From Gammaproteobacteria bacterium (lineage in GTDB: Bacteria > Pseudomonadota > Gammaproteobacteria > Immundisolibacterales > Immundisolibacteraceae): a DNA stretch of 21,430 nt. The position numbers were made by a program, and so were the translations under genes. The notes under the pieces were generated by a model, which saw only the letters and a list, made by a program, of their open reading frames with translations, had not been told where the DNA came from and ran no database searches. Within the stretch, counting starts at the first letter, position 1; each line of letters begins with the position of its first letter. Where the stretch lies: contig DQBD01000094.1 in NCBI GenBank assembly GCA_003526065.1, positions 3,220-24,649 of the forward strand. Reading direction: 5' to 3'. Below, in pieces: positions 6,804 through 15,781 of the stretch.

Positions 6804-7826
6804 ATGAACACGACCGAGTTGGAATCCACCGTCCGCGCCATGACCGCCCGGGGCAAGGGCCTGCTGGCGGCAGACGAGAGCAGCGGCACCATCAAGAAGC
6901 GTTTCGACACCATCGGTCTTGAATCGACCGAGACCAACCGCCGCGACTACCGGCAGATGCTGTTCACCACCGATGCGCTGGAGCAGGCCGTGTCGGGCGT
7001 CATCCTGTTCGACGAGACCATCCGCCAGAGCACCGACGACGGCCGTACCCTGACGAGCATCCTGCAGGGCAAGGGCATCGTACCGGGCATCAAGGTGGAC
7101 AAGGGCACCATCGCCATGGGCCCCGGCAGCGCCGAGAAGGTCACCGAGGGCCATGATGGCCTGGCCAAGCGCTATGAGGAGTACTACCAGCTCGGCGCAC
7201 GTTTCGCCAAGTGGCGGGCGGTGTACACCATCAGCGATCAGCTGCCGTCGTGGCGGAACATTCGCCTGAACGCCCAGGGTCTGGCGCGCTACGCGGCCAT
7301 CACCCAGCAGTCCGGTCTGGTGCCGATCGTCGAGCCCGAGGTGCTGATGGACGGCGCCCACACCCTGGAACGCTGTGAGGACGTGACCACGGCCGTGCTG
7401 AACGCGGTGTTCGAGGCGTTGGCGCTGGAAGGCGTGCAGCTCGAGCTGATGGTGCTCAAGCCGAACATGGTCATCTCCGGCAAGGACTGCCCGGTGCAGG
7501 CCAGTGCCGAGCAGGTGGCAGCGGCGACGGTACGCTGCTTCAGCCGCACCGTTCCGGCGGCCGTGCCGGGCATCATGTTCCTGTCCGGCGGCCAGAGCGA
7601 TGCCCAGGCGACCGAGAACCTGAACGCCATCAATGCCCTGTCCGCGCATCACCCGTGGACCTTCAGTTTTTCCTACGGCCGCGCGCTGCAGGCGCCGGCA
7701 CTGAAGGCCTGGGGTGGCAAGAAGGAGAACGTGGCTGCCGGCCAGCAGGCACTGGCCAAGCGCGCGCGGCTGAACGGCGCCGCCTGCCGGGCCGAGTACC
7801 AGGCCGCGATGGAGCAGGCCGCCTGA
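6804..7826 (+). CDS. fba: Class I (Schiff-base) fructose-bisphosphate aldolase
   Basis: 340 residues of the eukaryote-like class I aldolase family, which cleaves fructose 1,6-bisphosphate to dihydroxyacetone phosphate and glyceraldehyde 3-phosphate. Counterparts of the rabbit muscle active site are visible: Asp24 (Asp33) in LLAADESSGTIKKRF, Lys136 (Lys146) in FAKWRAVY, Glu177 (Glu187) in VPIVEPEV, and the Schiff-base Lys219 (Lys229) in MVLKPNMV. LSGGQSDAQATENLNAIN is the phosphate-binding region. It needs no metal, unlike the class II enzyme. AAGGAG (6792-6797) stands six bases before the ATG. The hemH frame follows directly, so the two are probably co-transcribed. Confidence 0.95.
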   Translation: MNTTELESTVRAMTARGKGLLAADESSGTIKKRFDTIGLESTETNRRDYRQMLFTTDALEQAVSGVILFDETIRQSTDDGRTLTSILQGKGIVPGIKVDKGTIAMGPGSAEKVTEGHDGLAKRYEEYYQLGARFAKWRAVYTISDQLPSWRNIRLNAQGLARYAAITQQSGLVPIVEPEVLMDGAHTLERCEDVTTAVLNAVFEALALEGVQLELMVLKPNMVISGKDCPVQASAEQVAAATVRCFSRTVPAAVPGIMFLSGGQSDAQATENLNAINALSAHHPWTFSFSYGRALQAPALKAWGGKKENVAAGQQALAKRARLNGAACRAEYQAAMEQAA

Positions 7827-7876
7827 GCCAGGCCGTCACGGGCGCACCGGCGCCGCAGGAGACCGGCGGCACCGGC

Positions 7877-8857
7877 GTGCTGCTGGTCAACCTCGGCAGT
7901 CCGGCGGCGCCCGAACCTGGCGCCATACGCCGGTACCTGAAGCAGTTTCTGAGCGACCGGCGGGTGGTCGACCTGCCGCCGCTGCTGTGGCAGCCGATCC
8001 TGCGCGGCATCGTTCTGAACACCCGTCCGCGACGTTCGGCGCGGCTGTATCAGCGCATCTGGACCGCAGAAGGCTCGCCCCTGGTGGTCAACACCCGCCG
8101 GCAGGCACAGGCGCTCGGTGAGCGCCTGGCGGGGCAGGGTGTCCGGGTCGCCTTTGCCATGACCTACGGCACGCCCTCGCTGGCGGACGGTTTGGCACAG
8201 CTCGCCGACTGTCGGCGGATTGTCGTGATACCGCTGTTCCCGCAGCATTCGGCCAGCACCCAGGGCGCGGTGTTCGATGCCCTGGCGGCGGCGCTGCGCG
8301 GCGCCATGCGCTTGCCGATGCTGCGCTGGGTGGCGGATTTTCATGACGATCCCGGGTACATCGCCGCCCTGGCGGCGCGGGTGCGCGTGCACTGGGCGGC
8401 TCAGGGCCGTGGCGAGCGGCTGCTCATGTCGTTTCACGGTCTGCCGCAGCGCAATGTCGACCGCGGCGACCCGTACGCCGCGCAGTGCCAGCGCACCGCG
8501 CAGCTGCTGGCGCAGGCGCTGGATCTGCAGCCTGCCGACTGGGCACTGGCGTTTCAGTCGCGTTTCGGGCGCGCGCGCTGGCTGGAGCCGGCCACCGACG
8601 CCACGCTGCGCGCGTGGGGTGGGCAGGGCCTGAGCCGGGTGGACGTCATCTGCCCGGGTTTTGTGGCGGACTGCCTGGAGACACTGGAGGAGATCGCCAT
8701 CGGCGGTCGGCAGCTGTTCGAGTCGGCCGGCGGCGGCGAACTTCGCTACATTGCGGCGCTCAACGACACCCCGGACTGGCTGACGGCCTTGGCTGCCATG
8801 GCGCAGGCCGAACTCGCTGGCTGGCCAGCCGGCGTCGCGACCGGAGACAGCACATGA
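7877..8857 (+). CDS. hemH: Ferrochelatase HemH (start uncertain)
   Basis: Protoporphyrin ferrochelatase, which inserts Fe(II) into protoporphyrin IX in the last step of haem synthesis. Family motifs are clear: LLVNLGSP at the N-terminus, RRYLKQFLSDRRVVD, MSFHGLPQRNVDRGDPY (catalytic His) and CPGFVADCLETLEEIA (conserved Glu). About 326 residues, against 320 in E. coli. The start is uncertain. No ATG lies between the aldolase stop and the conserved core. The GTG used here begins within the TGVLLVNLG block and has AGGAGA (7857-7862) 14 bases upstream. The alternative is a rare CTG at 7823, overlapping the aldolase TGA. The 3' end overlaps ubiG by ATGA. Confidence 0.9.
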   Translation: MLLVNLGSPAAPEPGAIRRYLKQFLSDRRVVDLPPLLWQPILRGIVLNTRPRRSARLYQRIWTAEGSPLVVNTRRQAQALGERLAGQGVRVAFAMTYGTPSLADGLAQLADCRRIVVIPLFPQHSASTQGAVFDALAAALRGAMRLPMLRWVADFHDDPGYIAALAARVRVHWAAQGRGERLLMSFHGLPQRNVDRGDPYAAQCQRTAQLLAQALDLQPADWALAFQSRFGRARWLEPATDATLRAWGGQGLSRVDVICPGFVADCLETLEEIAIGGRQLFESAGGGELRYIAALNDTPDWLTALAAMAQAELAGWPAGVATGDST

Positions 8858-9552
8858 CGGCCAACCTTGATCCGGCCGAAACGGCCAAGTTCGACGCCCA
8901 TGCCGCGCGGTGGTGGGATGTCGACGGGCCGCTGCGGACATTGCACGAGATAAACCCGGTGCGTCTGGCCTGGCTGGCGCAGCACGTGCGCCTGGCAGGG
9001 GCACGGGTGGTGGACGTCGGCTGCGGCGGCGGCGTGCTCAGCGAGGGCCTGGCGCGTGCGGGTGCGGTGGTCACTGGCGTCGACCTGGCGGCCGATGCGC
9101 TGGCCGTCGCGCGTCAGCATGCGGCCGATCAGGGCCTCGCCATCGACTACCGTCATGTGTCGGCCGCCGACCTGGCGGTCGAGGCCGCGGGTGCGTTCGA
9201 TGTGGTCACCTGCCTTGAGCTGATCGAGCATGTGCCGGATGCGGCCGAGCTGGTGCGCGCCTGCGCCGGGCTGGCGCGCCCGGACGGCTGGGTGTTTTTT
9301 TCAACCCTGAGCCGCACGCCGGCGGCATACGCGCAGGCGGTGTTGGCCGGCGAGTACCTGCTGCGCCTGCTGCCGCGCGGCACGCACGACTACGCGCGTT
9401 TTCTGCGCCCGTCGGAGCTGGCGGCGTTGTGTCGCGCCAACGGGCTTCAGGTGGTTGATCTGCAGGGCCTGGGCTACAACCCGCTGACGCGCCGCGCCAG
9501 TCTGCGCGCCCAGGTTGACGTCAACTATCTGCTGGCCGCGCGGCGCGTGTGA
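8854..9552 (+). CDS. ubiG: Ubiquinone biosynthesis O-methyltransferase UbiG
   Basis: 232 residues (E. coli 240). It aligns by eye with E. coli UbiG: AKFDAHAARWWDVDGPLR, LHEINPVRL, VVDVGCGGGVLSEGLAR (SAM motif I), VTCLELIEHVPD, WVFFSTLSRTP, LLPRGTHDYARF and VDVNYLL. UbiG methylates the hydroxyl groups in the two O-methylation steps of ubiquinone synthesis and associates with the inner membrane. The basic segment around RLLPRGTHDYARFLRP corresponds to the E. coli membrane-binding region. GGAGA (8843-8847) precedes the ATG, which overlaps the hemH stop by four bases. A T7 run at 9295-9301 lies in the conserved VFFS codons. Confidence 0.95.
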   Translation: MTANLDPAETAKFDAHAARWWDVDGPLRTLHEINPVRLAWLAQHVRLAGARVVDVGCGGGVLSEGLARAGAVVTGVDLAADALAVARQHAADQGLAIDYRHVSAADLAVEAAGAFDVVTCLELIEHVPDAAELVRACAGLARPDGWVFFSTLSRTPAAYAQAVLAGEYLLRLLPRGTHDYARFLRPSELAALCRANGLQVVDLQGLGYNPLTRRASLRAQVDVNYLLAARRV

Positions 9553-9559
9553 ACCGACG

Positions 9560-9576
9560 GCCGGCCTCAGGCCGGC
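9560..9576. repeat. Palindrome at the ubiG/tatD convergent junction
   Basis: GCCGGCCT and AGGCCGGC flank a single C. As RNA this gives a 7-bp stem with a three-base loop on either strand. It covers the tatD stop codon and starts seven bases after the ubiG stop. No T tract follows, so it would be at best a weak bidirectional terminator or an RNA end-stabiliser. Confidence 0.5.
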
Positions 9577-10373
9577 TGTGCAGCGGGGGCCGAGATCGGC
9601 TTGCTGGCGGCGTGCGGGAACAGCGCGAAGAAGTTGCGGCTGACCAGGGCGTCCAGCTCGGCGGGCGACAGGCCGCGCAGGTCGGCGACGAAGTCCGCTA
9701 CCTGCCGCACGAACGCGGGGCGGTTCTGCTGGCCGCGAAACGGCACCGGCGCCAGGTAGGGCGCGTCGGTTTCCACCAGCAGCCGCTCGGCCGGCACCTG
9801 CCGGGCGGCATCGCGGATCGGCTCGGCACTCTTGAACGTGACGATGCCGGAAAACGAAATGTGGAAACCGAGTTCCAGGGCACGGCGCGCGGTCGGCCAG
9901 TCCTCGGTGAAGCAGTGCATGACGCCGCCGACGTCGGTGGCCCGCTCTTCGGCCAGGATACGCAGCGTGTCGTCGGTGGCCGAGCGCATGTGCACGATCA
10001 GTGGTTTGCCGACTTCGCGCGCGGCACGGATGTGGGTCCGAAAGCGCGCCTGCTGCAGGTCGGCGTGCTCGGCGCCGTAGTGATAGTCGAGGCCGGTTTC
10101 GCCGACCGCGACGATCAGCGGGTCCTGCGCCAGTGCGGCCAGCTGCGGCACCGTCGGCTCGACGCCGTCGGTCTGGTTCGGGTGCACGCCCACCGAGGCC
10201 GATACCTGGGCGTGGCGCGCCGCCAGGGCGCGTACCACCGGCGCGTTGTCCAGGCTCACGCTCACGCACAGCAGGTGCCGGACGTCCTGCGCCGCGGCAT
10301 CCTCGAGCAGGGTCTCGATGGAGGTCAGATCGGGATCGATCAGGTCCAGGTGGCAGTGCGAATCGACCAGCAT
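9567..10373 (-). CDS. TatD family metal-dependent hydrolase (YcfH-like)
   Basis: 268 residues of the TatD/amidohydrolase TIM-barrel family. The metal ligands can be read: HCHLD (His6, His8), VGETGLDYHY (Glu), LIVHMRSA (His), GVMHCFTEDW (His) and VETDAPYLAPVPFRG (Asp). Characterised TatD enzymes are metal-dependent DNases with 3'-5' exonuclease activity. The ycfH member sits downstream of holB in many Gammaproteobacteria, as here, and its physiological role is less clear. It starts two bases after the pilZ stop and is the last gene of the long minus-strand run, converging on ubiG. Confidence 0.92.
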   Translation of the reverse strand: MLVDSHCHLDLIDPDLTSIETLLEDAAAQDVRHLLCVSVSLDNAPVVRALAARHAQVSASVGVHPNQTDGVEPTVPQLAALAQDPLIVAVGETGLDYHYGAEHADLQQARFRTHIRAAREVGKPLIVHMRSATDDTLRILAEERATDVGGVMHCFTEDWPTARRALELGFHISFSGIVTFKSAEPIRDAARQVPAERLLVETDAPYLAPVPFRGQQNRPAFVRQVADFVADLRGLSPAELDALVSRNFFALFPHAASKPISAPAAQPA

Positions 10374-10375
10374 GG

Positions 10376-10738
10376 CTACATGGTGTGGGTATGGCGCTCG
10401 CTCTGCAAGGCACCGGCGAGATAGGTTTCGATCTTGTTGCGGGCCACGCGGCTGCTTTCGTCATCGACGAACTGCACGCCGACACCGGCCACCTTGCCGT
10501 TTTGCGAGCCGCGTGGGGTGACCCACACCACCTTGCCGGCCACCGGAATCTTCTCGACCTCGTCCATCAGCGTCAGCAGCAGGATCAGCTCGTCGCCGAG
10601 GTGCACGGCGCGCGTGGTGGGGATGAACAGGCCGCCGCCACGCACGAACGACATGTACGACGCATACAGCGCGTTCTTGTCGCGTATGGTGACCGCCAGC
10701 ACGCCGGTGGGCGTCTCGGACTGTGTTCGCTCCGTCAT
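10376..10738 (-). CDS. pilZ: PilZ domain protein (type IV pilus PilZ type)
   Basis: 120 residues forming a single PilZ domain: MSFVRGGGLFIPT, KIPVAGKVVWVTPRG and GVGVQFVDDES are the conserved strands. The RxxxR and (D/N)xSxxG residues that bind c-di-GMP in other PilZ domains are absent or degenerate. This matches the founding PilZ proteins of Pseudomonas and Xanthomonas, which act in type IV pilus assembly without binding the nucleotide. The position after holB and before tatD is also the usual one for this type. The ATG overlaps the holB TGA (ATGA). No other pilus gene is in the window. Confidence 0.93.
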   Translation of the reverse strand: MTERTQSETPTGVLAVTIRDKNALYASYMSFVRGGGLFIPTTRAVHLGDELILLLTLMDEVEKIPVAGKVVWVTPRGSQNGKVAGVGVQFVDDESSRVARNKIETYLAGALQSERHTHTM

Positions 10739-11763
10739 GACTGCTCCGGTTTCGCGCTAAATGGTGTCGTGTTGCCCGCCCACAAAGGATAAAACAAGCG
10801 CTGCAGGGCCAGTTCCCTGGCCAGTGGGTGCTCCTGCAGGCGCAGGAACTGGTCGAGTTCCTGCGCGAATGCCTGCAGACGCGCCGGCGCTGCGGCCGCC
10901 ACTGCCGCGTCGCCGGGCTGGCCACTGGCCCGGCGCAGCGCCTGACGCAACCAGCCATGCAGCGTGGTGGCCAGCGTGTCTGGTGGCAGTTTCACGCATT
11001 CGCGAGCCAGACTCAGCGGGTCGCTGGCACCGCCCAGCAGGCCGGCGAGGCCCTGGCACACCGTCTGCCACACCGCGCCGACGTCCTGGGCCAGCAGATC
11101 GCGCGCCCGTAGCGGCGCTCCGCCGGCCAGATCCAGCGCCAGTGCGCTGGCCGGATCGTCCTGCTCGACCAGCGTCCGTGCCACCGACGCCGGTGGCGTG
11201 CTGAAACGCAGCAGTTGGCAGCGGCTGCGCAGGGTGGCCGGCAGGCTGGCCACGCGCTGCGACAGCAGCAGAAACACCGTGTTATCGGGCGGCTCCTCGA
11301 GCAGCTTGAGCAGCGCGTTGGCGGCCGCCGTATTCAGGGCGTCTGCGGGAAGAAGCACTGCCAGCTTGTGCGCGCCGTAGTGTGCGCTGGCGTGCAGCCG
11401 TTCACGCAGTTCGCGTACCTGATCGACGCTGATGATTGTCGCCGGCTTCTTGCGGCTGCTGTCGTGCTGGCAGCGCTGGCCAGGGTAAGAGCTGAACGCC
11501 GCGCGCTGCAACGGGTCCGGGCTCAGGACGGTGCAGTCCGGGTGCGTACCCGCGGCATGCTGGCGGCAGCTGCGGCACTCACCACAGGCGCTGTCTTCGC
11601 GTGGCGCGTCGCACAAGAGCGTGGCGGCCAGCGCTTCCAGGAACTGTGCCTTGCCGATTCCGGGCGGACCGGCGGCCAGCAGGGCGTGATGCAGGCGCCC
11701 GCCGGCGCGCGCGCGGCCGACGGTCCGCCATTGTGTCGTCTGCCAGGGCAGTGGGGCGTTCAC
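10735..11763 (-). CDS. holB: DNA polymerase III delta' subunit (clamp loader)
   Basis: 342 residues with an AAA+ fold. A Walker-A-like GPPGIGK is at 32-38. Four cysteines at 51, 60, 63 and 66 (CGECRSC) form the zinc module of the delta' family. NALLKLLEEPP and the sensor/SRC region LRSRCQLLRF follow. Delta' is the stator of the clamp loader that places the beta clamp on DNA. The start codon is GTG at 11761-11763, overlapping the tmk TGA as GTGA, so translation is probably coupled. A basic loop between the zinc module and the VDQVREL segment (about residues 78-107) looks slightly longer than in E. coli; I see no added domain in it. Confidence 0.94.
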   Translation of the reverse strand: MNAPLPWQTTQWRTVGRARAGGRLHHALLAAGPPGIGKAQFLEALAATLLCDAPREDSACGECRSCRQHAAGTHPDCTVLSPDPLQRAAFSSYPGQRCQHDSSRKKPATIISVDQVRELRERLHASAHYGAHKLAVLLPADALNTAAANALLKLLEEPPDNTVFLLLSQRVASLPATLRSRCQLLRFSTPPASVARTLVEQDDPASALALDLAGGAPLRARDLLAQDVGAVWQTVCQGLAGLLGGASDPLSLARECVKLPPDTLATTLHGWLRQALRRASGQPGDAAVAAAAPARLQAFAQELDQFLRLQEHPLARELALQRLFYPLWAGNTTPFSAKPEQS

Positions 11764-12380
11764 AGCAGATCCGTGACCGCCGCCTCGACTGCGGCGCGTA
11801 CCCGTTCCGGTGGCGCCGCAGCGTCGATTACCCGGTAGCGGTGTGGCTGTTCGGCGGCGCGGCGCAGGTAGGCCTCACGCACGCGCGTGTGAAAGGCCAG
11901 TGACTCCTGCTCGAAACGGTCACTGGCCGAGCGGTTCTTGGCTCGCGCCAGTCCCAACTCGACCGGCAGGTCCAGCAGCAGTGTCAGATCGGGGCGTGCG
12001 CTGTGCGGCAGCAGTGCTTCGAGCGCGGCCACCGGGGCGTTGCCCAGGCCGCGGCCGGCACCTTGATAGGCGTAGCTGGCGTCCACGTAGCGGTCACACA
12101 GTACCCACTGGCCGGCCTCCAGTGCCGGCAGGATGACCTGCTGCAGGTGCTCGCTGCGGGCGGCGAACATGAGCAGCAATTCGGTGAGCGGCGTCATTGG
12201 CGCCTGGTCCGGTGCCAGCAGCAGATCCCGCAGGCGTTCGCCGAGCGCGGTGCCGCCGGGTTCGCGGGTGGTCAGGACCGCGATGCCACGGCTTTCCAGA
12301 AGGGCGCGCAGGTCCGCCAGGCGGCTGGTCTTGCCGGCGCCTTCCATGCCCTCCAGGGCGATGAAGCGGCCGGGGCTCAC
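11760..12380 (-). CDS. tmk: Thymidylate kinase
   Basis: 206 residues. It phosphorylates dTMP to dTDP. The P-loop is ALEGMEGAGKTSR (about 8-20), TREPGGT binds the nucleotide, CDRYVDASYAYQGAGR is the DRY motif, and the LID region NRSASDRFEQESLAFH carries the arginines of the bacterial type. The start chosen is the GTG whose last bases overlap the mltG TGA (GTGA). An in-frame GTG three codons upstream (12389) is also possible and would add VQF. The frame continues open into mltG, but that is antisense-like shadow coding with no family features. Confidence 0.94.
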   Translation of the reverse strand: MSPGRFIALEGMEGAGKTSRLADLRALLESRGIAVLTTREPGGTALGERLRDLLLAPDQAPMTPLTELLLMFAARSEHLQQVILPALEAGQWVLCDRYVDASYAYQGAGRGLGNAPVAALEALLPHSARPDLTLLLDLPVELGLARAKNRSASDRFEQESLAFHTRVREAYLRRAAEQPHRYRVIDAAAPPERVRAAVEAAVTDLL

Positions 12381-13414
12381 GAACTGCACCGCGCGCGGCG
12401 TTTGCGTTGGTAGCAGTCGACAGCGCGATTGTGTTCGACCAGCGTGCGCGAGAACACGTGGCTGCCGTCGCCACGGGCGACGAAGTAAAGGTAATCGACG
12501 GCGGCCGGATGCAGGACCGCGTGCAGGGACGATTCGCTCGGCAGGGCGATGGGCGTCGGCGGCAGGCCGCGCCGGGTGTACGTGTTGTGCGGTGTGGGCG
12601 TTGTCAGGTGACGGCGGGTGAGGTTGCCGTCGAAGCGATCGCCGAGGCCGTAGATCACGGTGGAGTCGATCTGCAGCGGCATGCCAAGGCGCAGGCGGTT
12701 CAGCAGCACGGCGGCCACGAGCGGGCGCTCGTCGGCCCGTGCGGTTTCCTTTTCCACCAGAGAGGCCAGCGTCAGGGCCTGGGCCGGGGAGGGCGGTGCC
12801 GCCGGTCCGCGGTCTGCCCACAATGCGGCCAGGCGGGTCTTCATGGCCTCGTGACTGCGTCGCAGCACATCGAGGTCGGTTTGCCCGCGCGTGACGAAGT
12901 AGGTGTCCGGCATGAACCAGCCCTCGGCCGGGAGCTGGGGAGACCCCAGCGCTGACATGATGTCCGCGTCGCTATGTTCGCGCAGCGTAGCGGACAGCAC
13001 CGGGGATGCCCACAGTGCTTCGAGCGCCTGACGAAAGGTGCCCCCCTCGGGGAGCCGCACGGGGTGCTGGCGTACCCGGCCGGCCGCCAGGTCGGTCAGC
13101 AGTTGATACGGCGTGGTATCGGGTGCCAGGAGGTACTCGCCGGCGACGATACGATCACCGCGGCCGGTCAGCCGCGCCCAAATCCGCACGGCCCACGGAT
13201 GACCCAGCGATCCGGCCTGGGCCAGGCCGGTCAGGACAACCGGCAGCGTATCACCAGGCCGTACCTCGATCATGGCCGCCCCGGTGGCGGTCAGCGGCTT
13301 GTGCGCGTAGTGGCCCAGGGCGGCCAGCGCGGCTGCCGCCACACACAGCAGCAGCGCCGCGGTGAACAAGAGCCGTTGGATGAGGGTGCGGGAGCCGCGC
13401 TCGGTTGCGATCAT
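12377..13414 (-). CDS. mltG: Endolytic murein transglycosylase MltG (YceG)
   Basis: 345 residues. One transmembrane helix at about 15-34 anchors it in the inner membrane, with the rest in the periplasm. VRPGDTLPVVLTGLA and RIVAGEYLLAPDTT mark the LysM-like part. The YceG catalytic part has LPEGGTF, GWFMPDTYF, TLASLVEKET (Glu221, matching catalytic Glu218 of E. coli), STVIYGLGDRFDGNLT and GLPPTPIALPS. The enzyme cuts nascent glycan strands and is thought to end their growth. In E. coli and Pseudomonas pabC lies between fabF and mltG; here only 30 bases separate them and pabC is missing. No clear ribosome site precedes the ATG. Confidence 0.95.
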   Translation of the reverse strand: MIATERGSRTLIQRLLFTAALLLCVAAAALAALGHYAHKPLTATGAAMIEVRPGDTLPVVLTGLAQAGSLGHPWAVRIWARLTGRGDRIVAGEYLLAPDTTPYQLLTDLAAGRVRQHPVRLPEGGTFRQALEALWASPVLSATLREHSDADIMSALGSPQLPAEGWFMPDTYFVTRGQTDLDVLRRSHEAMKTRLAALWADRGPAAPPSPAQALTLASLVEKETARADERPLVAAVLLNRLRLGMPLQIDSTVIYGLGDRFDGNLTRRHLTTPTPHNTYTRRGLPPTPIALPSESSLHAVLHPAAVDYLYFVARGDGSHVFSRTLVEHNRAVDCYQRKRRARCSS

Positions 13415-13444
13415 TGATGGGCGGGGCCGCCGCCGCGGTGCAGG

Positions 13445-14686
13445 TCAGCGGGGCCGGCCGAACACCAGCGTGGCATTGGTGCCGCCGAAGCCGAACGAGT
13501 TGCTCAGGGCGTTGTCGATGCGCATCGGACGTGCCGTGTGCGGCACGTAGTCCAGGTCGCAGCCCTCGCCCGGCACATCCAGGTTGATGGTTGGGGGCGC
13601 GACCTGATCGCGCAGGGCCAGCACGGTGAAGATCGCCTCGACACCACCGGCGGCGCCCAGCAAATGGCCGGTCATGGATTTGGTGGAACTGACCGCAAGC
13701 GCCGGCGCGTGAGCACCGAACGTCCGTCGTATGGCCACGGTTTCGGCCAGATCGCCCGCCGGCGTCGAGGTGCCGTGCGCATTGATGTACTGGACATCCT
13801 GCGGGTCCAGGCCGGCGTTGTGCAGGCCCAGGCGCATGCACCGGAAGGCGCCATCGCCACTGGCGTCGGGTTGGGTCATGTGGTGCGCATCGCCGCTCAT
13901 CCCGTAGCCGAGGAGCTCGGCGTAGATGGTGGCGCCGCGCCGACGGGCATGCTCGTACTCCTCGAGTACCAGGATGCCCGCTCCGTCGCTGAGCACGAAG
14001 CCGTCGCGGTCGCGATCCCACGGCCGGCTGGCGCGCTGCGGGTCGTCGTTGCGGGTGGACAGCGCCCGCGCCGCCGCGAAGCCACCGACGCCCATCGGCG
14101 AGGTGGCCATTTCCGCCCCGCCTGCGAGCATCACGTCGGCGTCGCCGTACTCGATCAGCCGGGCCGAGTCGCCGATGCTGTGCGTTGCGGACGCACAGGC
14201 AGTGACCACCGACAGGTTCGGACCTTTGAGTCCGAAGCGGATCGATACGTTGCCGGCCACCATGTTGATGATGTTGCCCGGCACAAAAAACGGCGAGATG
14301 CGTCTTGGGCCACCGTTGATGTAGTCCAGGTGCCCCGCCTCGATGCCCGGCAGGCCGCCGATACCCGAGCCGATGGCGACACCGATGCGTTCGGCGTTGT
14401 CCGCCGTCACTTCGATGCCGGCATCACGCAGAGCCTCGTCGGCGGCCGCAATGCCATAGTGGACGAAGGGGTCCATCTTGCGGGCTTCTTTGGCGGGCAT
14501 GTACTGCCCGACATCGAATCCCTTGACCGAGCCGCCGAAGCGCACACTGAACGTGCTCACGTCGAAGTGCGTGATCGGCCCGACGCCGCTGCTGCCGGCC
14601 AGAATGGCCGACCAGCTGCTGGCCACGTCCAGCCCCAGCGGGCTGACCATGCCGAGTCCGGTGATGACGACCCGTCGCTTGCTCAA
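13445..14686 (-). CDS. fabF: 3-oxoacyl-[acyl-carrier-protein] synthase II FabF
   Basis: 413 residues, the same length as E. coli FabF when read from a TTG start (14684-14686, [18 protein letters not shown]). The Cys-His-His triad is Cys164 in [10 protein letters not shown], His304 in [11 protein letters not shown] and His341 in [12 protein letters not shown]; Lys336 is in place. It extends acyl-ACP by condensation with malonyl-ACP and in E. coli governs the temperature-dependent elongation of palmitoleate. AAGGGG lies about ten bases before the TTG. The use of TTG may lower its translation relative to acpP, 33 bases upstream. Confidence 0.96.
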   Translation of the reverse strand: MSKRRVVITGLGMVSPLGLDVASSWSAILAGSSGVGPITHFDVSTFSVRFGGSVKGFDVGQYMPAKEARKMDPFVHYGIAAADEALRDAGIEVTADNAERIGVAIGSGIGGLPGIEAGHLDYINGGPRRISPFFVPGNIINMVAGNVSIRFGLKGPNLSVVTACASATHSIGDSARLIEYGDADVMLAGGAEMATSPMGVGGFAAARALSTRNDDPQRASRPWDRDRDGFVLSDGAGILVLEEYEHARRRGATIYAELLGYGMSGDAHHMTQPDASGDGAFRCMRLGLHNAGLDPQDVQYINAHGTSTPAGDLAETVAIRRTFGAHAPALAVSSTKSMTGHLLGAAGGVEAIFTVLALRDQVAPPTINLDVPGEGCDLDYVPHTARPMRIDNALSNSFGFGGTNATLVFGRPR

Positions 14687-14719
14687 GTCCAGGTGACCCC
14701 TTGGTCGCTTATGGATTGC

Positions 14720-14965
14720 TTACTTGCGGGCAGCCAGCTCTTTTTCGACGTAGTCGATGGCTTCCTGCACGGTGGTGATCTTCTCGGCCGCCTCGTCGGC
14801 GATCTCGCACTCGAACTCTTCTTCGAGTGCCATCACCAGTTCCACGGTGTCGAGGGAGTCGGCGCCCAGGTCGTCGACGAACGACGAATCGTTGGTGACC
14901 TCGTCTTCCTTAACGCCCAGCTGCTCGACCACGATCTTCTTCACACGCTCTTCAACACTGCTCAT
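14720..14965 (-). CDS. acpP: Acyl carrier protein
   Basis: 81 residues, strongly acidic, almost the same as E. coli AcpP in the core. Ser37 in [18 protein letters not shown] carries the 4'-phosphopantetheine arm. It is the carrier of all intermediates in the neighbouring fab pathway. An in-frame ATG three codons upstream is rejected because the strong GGGAGG ribosome site touches it. That site is well spaced (about nine bases) for the ATG chosen, and the protein then starts [12 protein letters not shown] like its homologues. A terminator-like hairpin lies between this gene and fabG. Confidence 0.97.
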   Translation of the reverse strand: MSSVEERVKKIVVEQLGVKEDEVTNDSSFVDDLGADSLDTVELVMALEEEFECEIADEAAEKITTVQEAIDYVEKELAARK

Positions 14966-14991
14966 TGCAGTCATCCTCCCAGGGAAAATCC

Positions 14992-15010
14992 AAAAAACGG
15001 CATGCTCACC

Positions 15011-15028
<18 letters not shown>
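14992..15028 (-). terminator. Terminator-like hairpin with T6 between fabG and acpP
   Basis: On the minus strand GGCATG pairs with CATGCC, and inside it ACCTC pairs with GAGGT around a GCGT loop, with a T facing GAG as an internal loop. One G and then TTTTTT follow. The fabG TGA lies within the hairpin. By shape this is an intrinsic terminator or attenuator inside the operon. The asymmetric internal loop weakens it, so partial read-through is likely. Confidence 0.65.
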
Positions 15029-15760
<732 letters not shown>

Positions 15761-15781
15761 GCTCAGTGTCCGGGAAAAGGT

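Noticed and set aside
7655..7876. hemH starting at the in-frame ATG at 7655
   Set aside because: It would overlap the aldolase gene by over 170 bases and add residues that are not part of ferrochelatases.
9266..9301. CCGGGC/GCCCGG stem followed by T7 inside ubiG, possible terminator or slippage site
   Set aside because: The T run is 11 bases from the stem and encodes part of the conserved VFFS segment of UbiG; codon content explains it.
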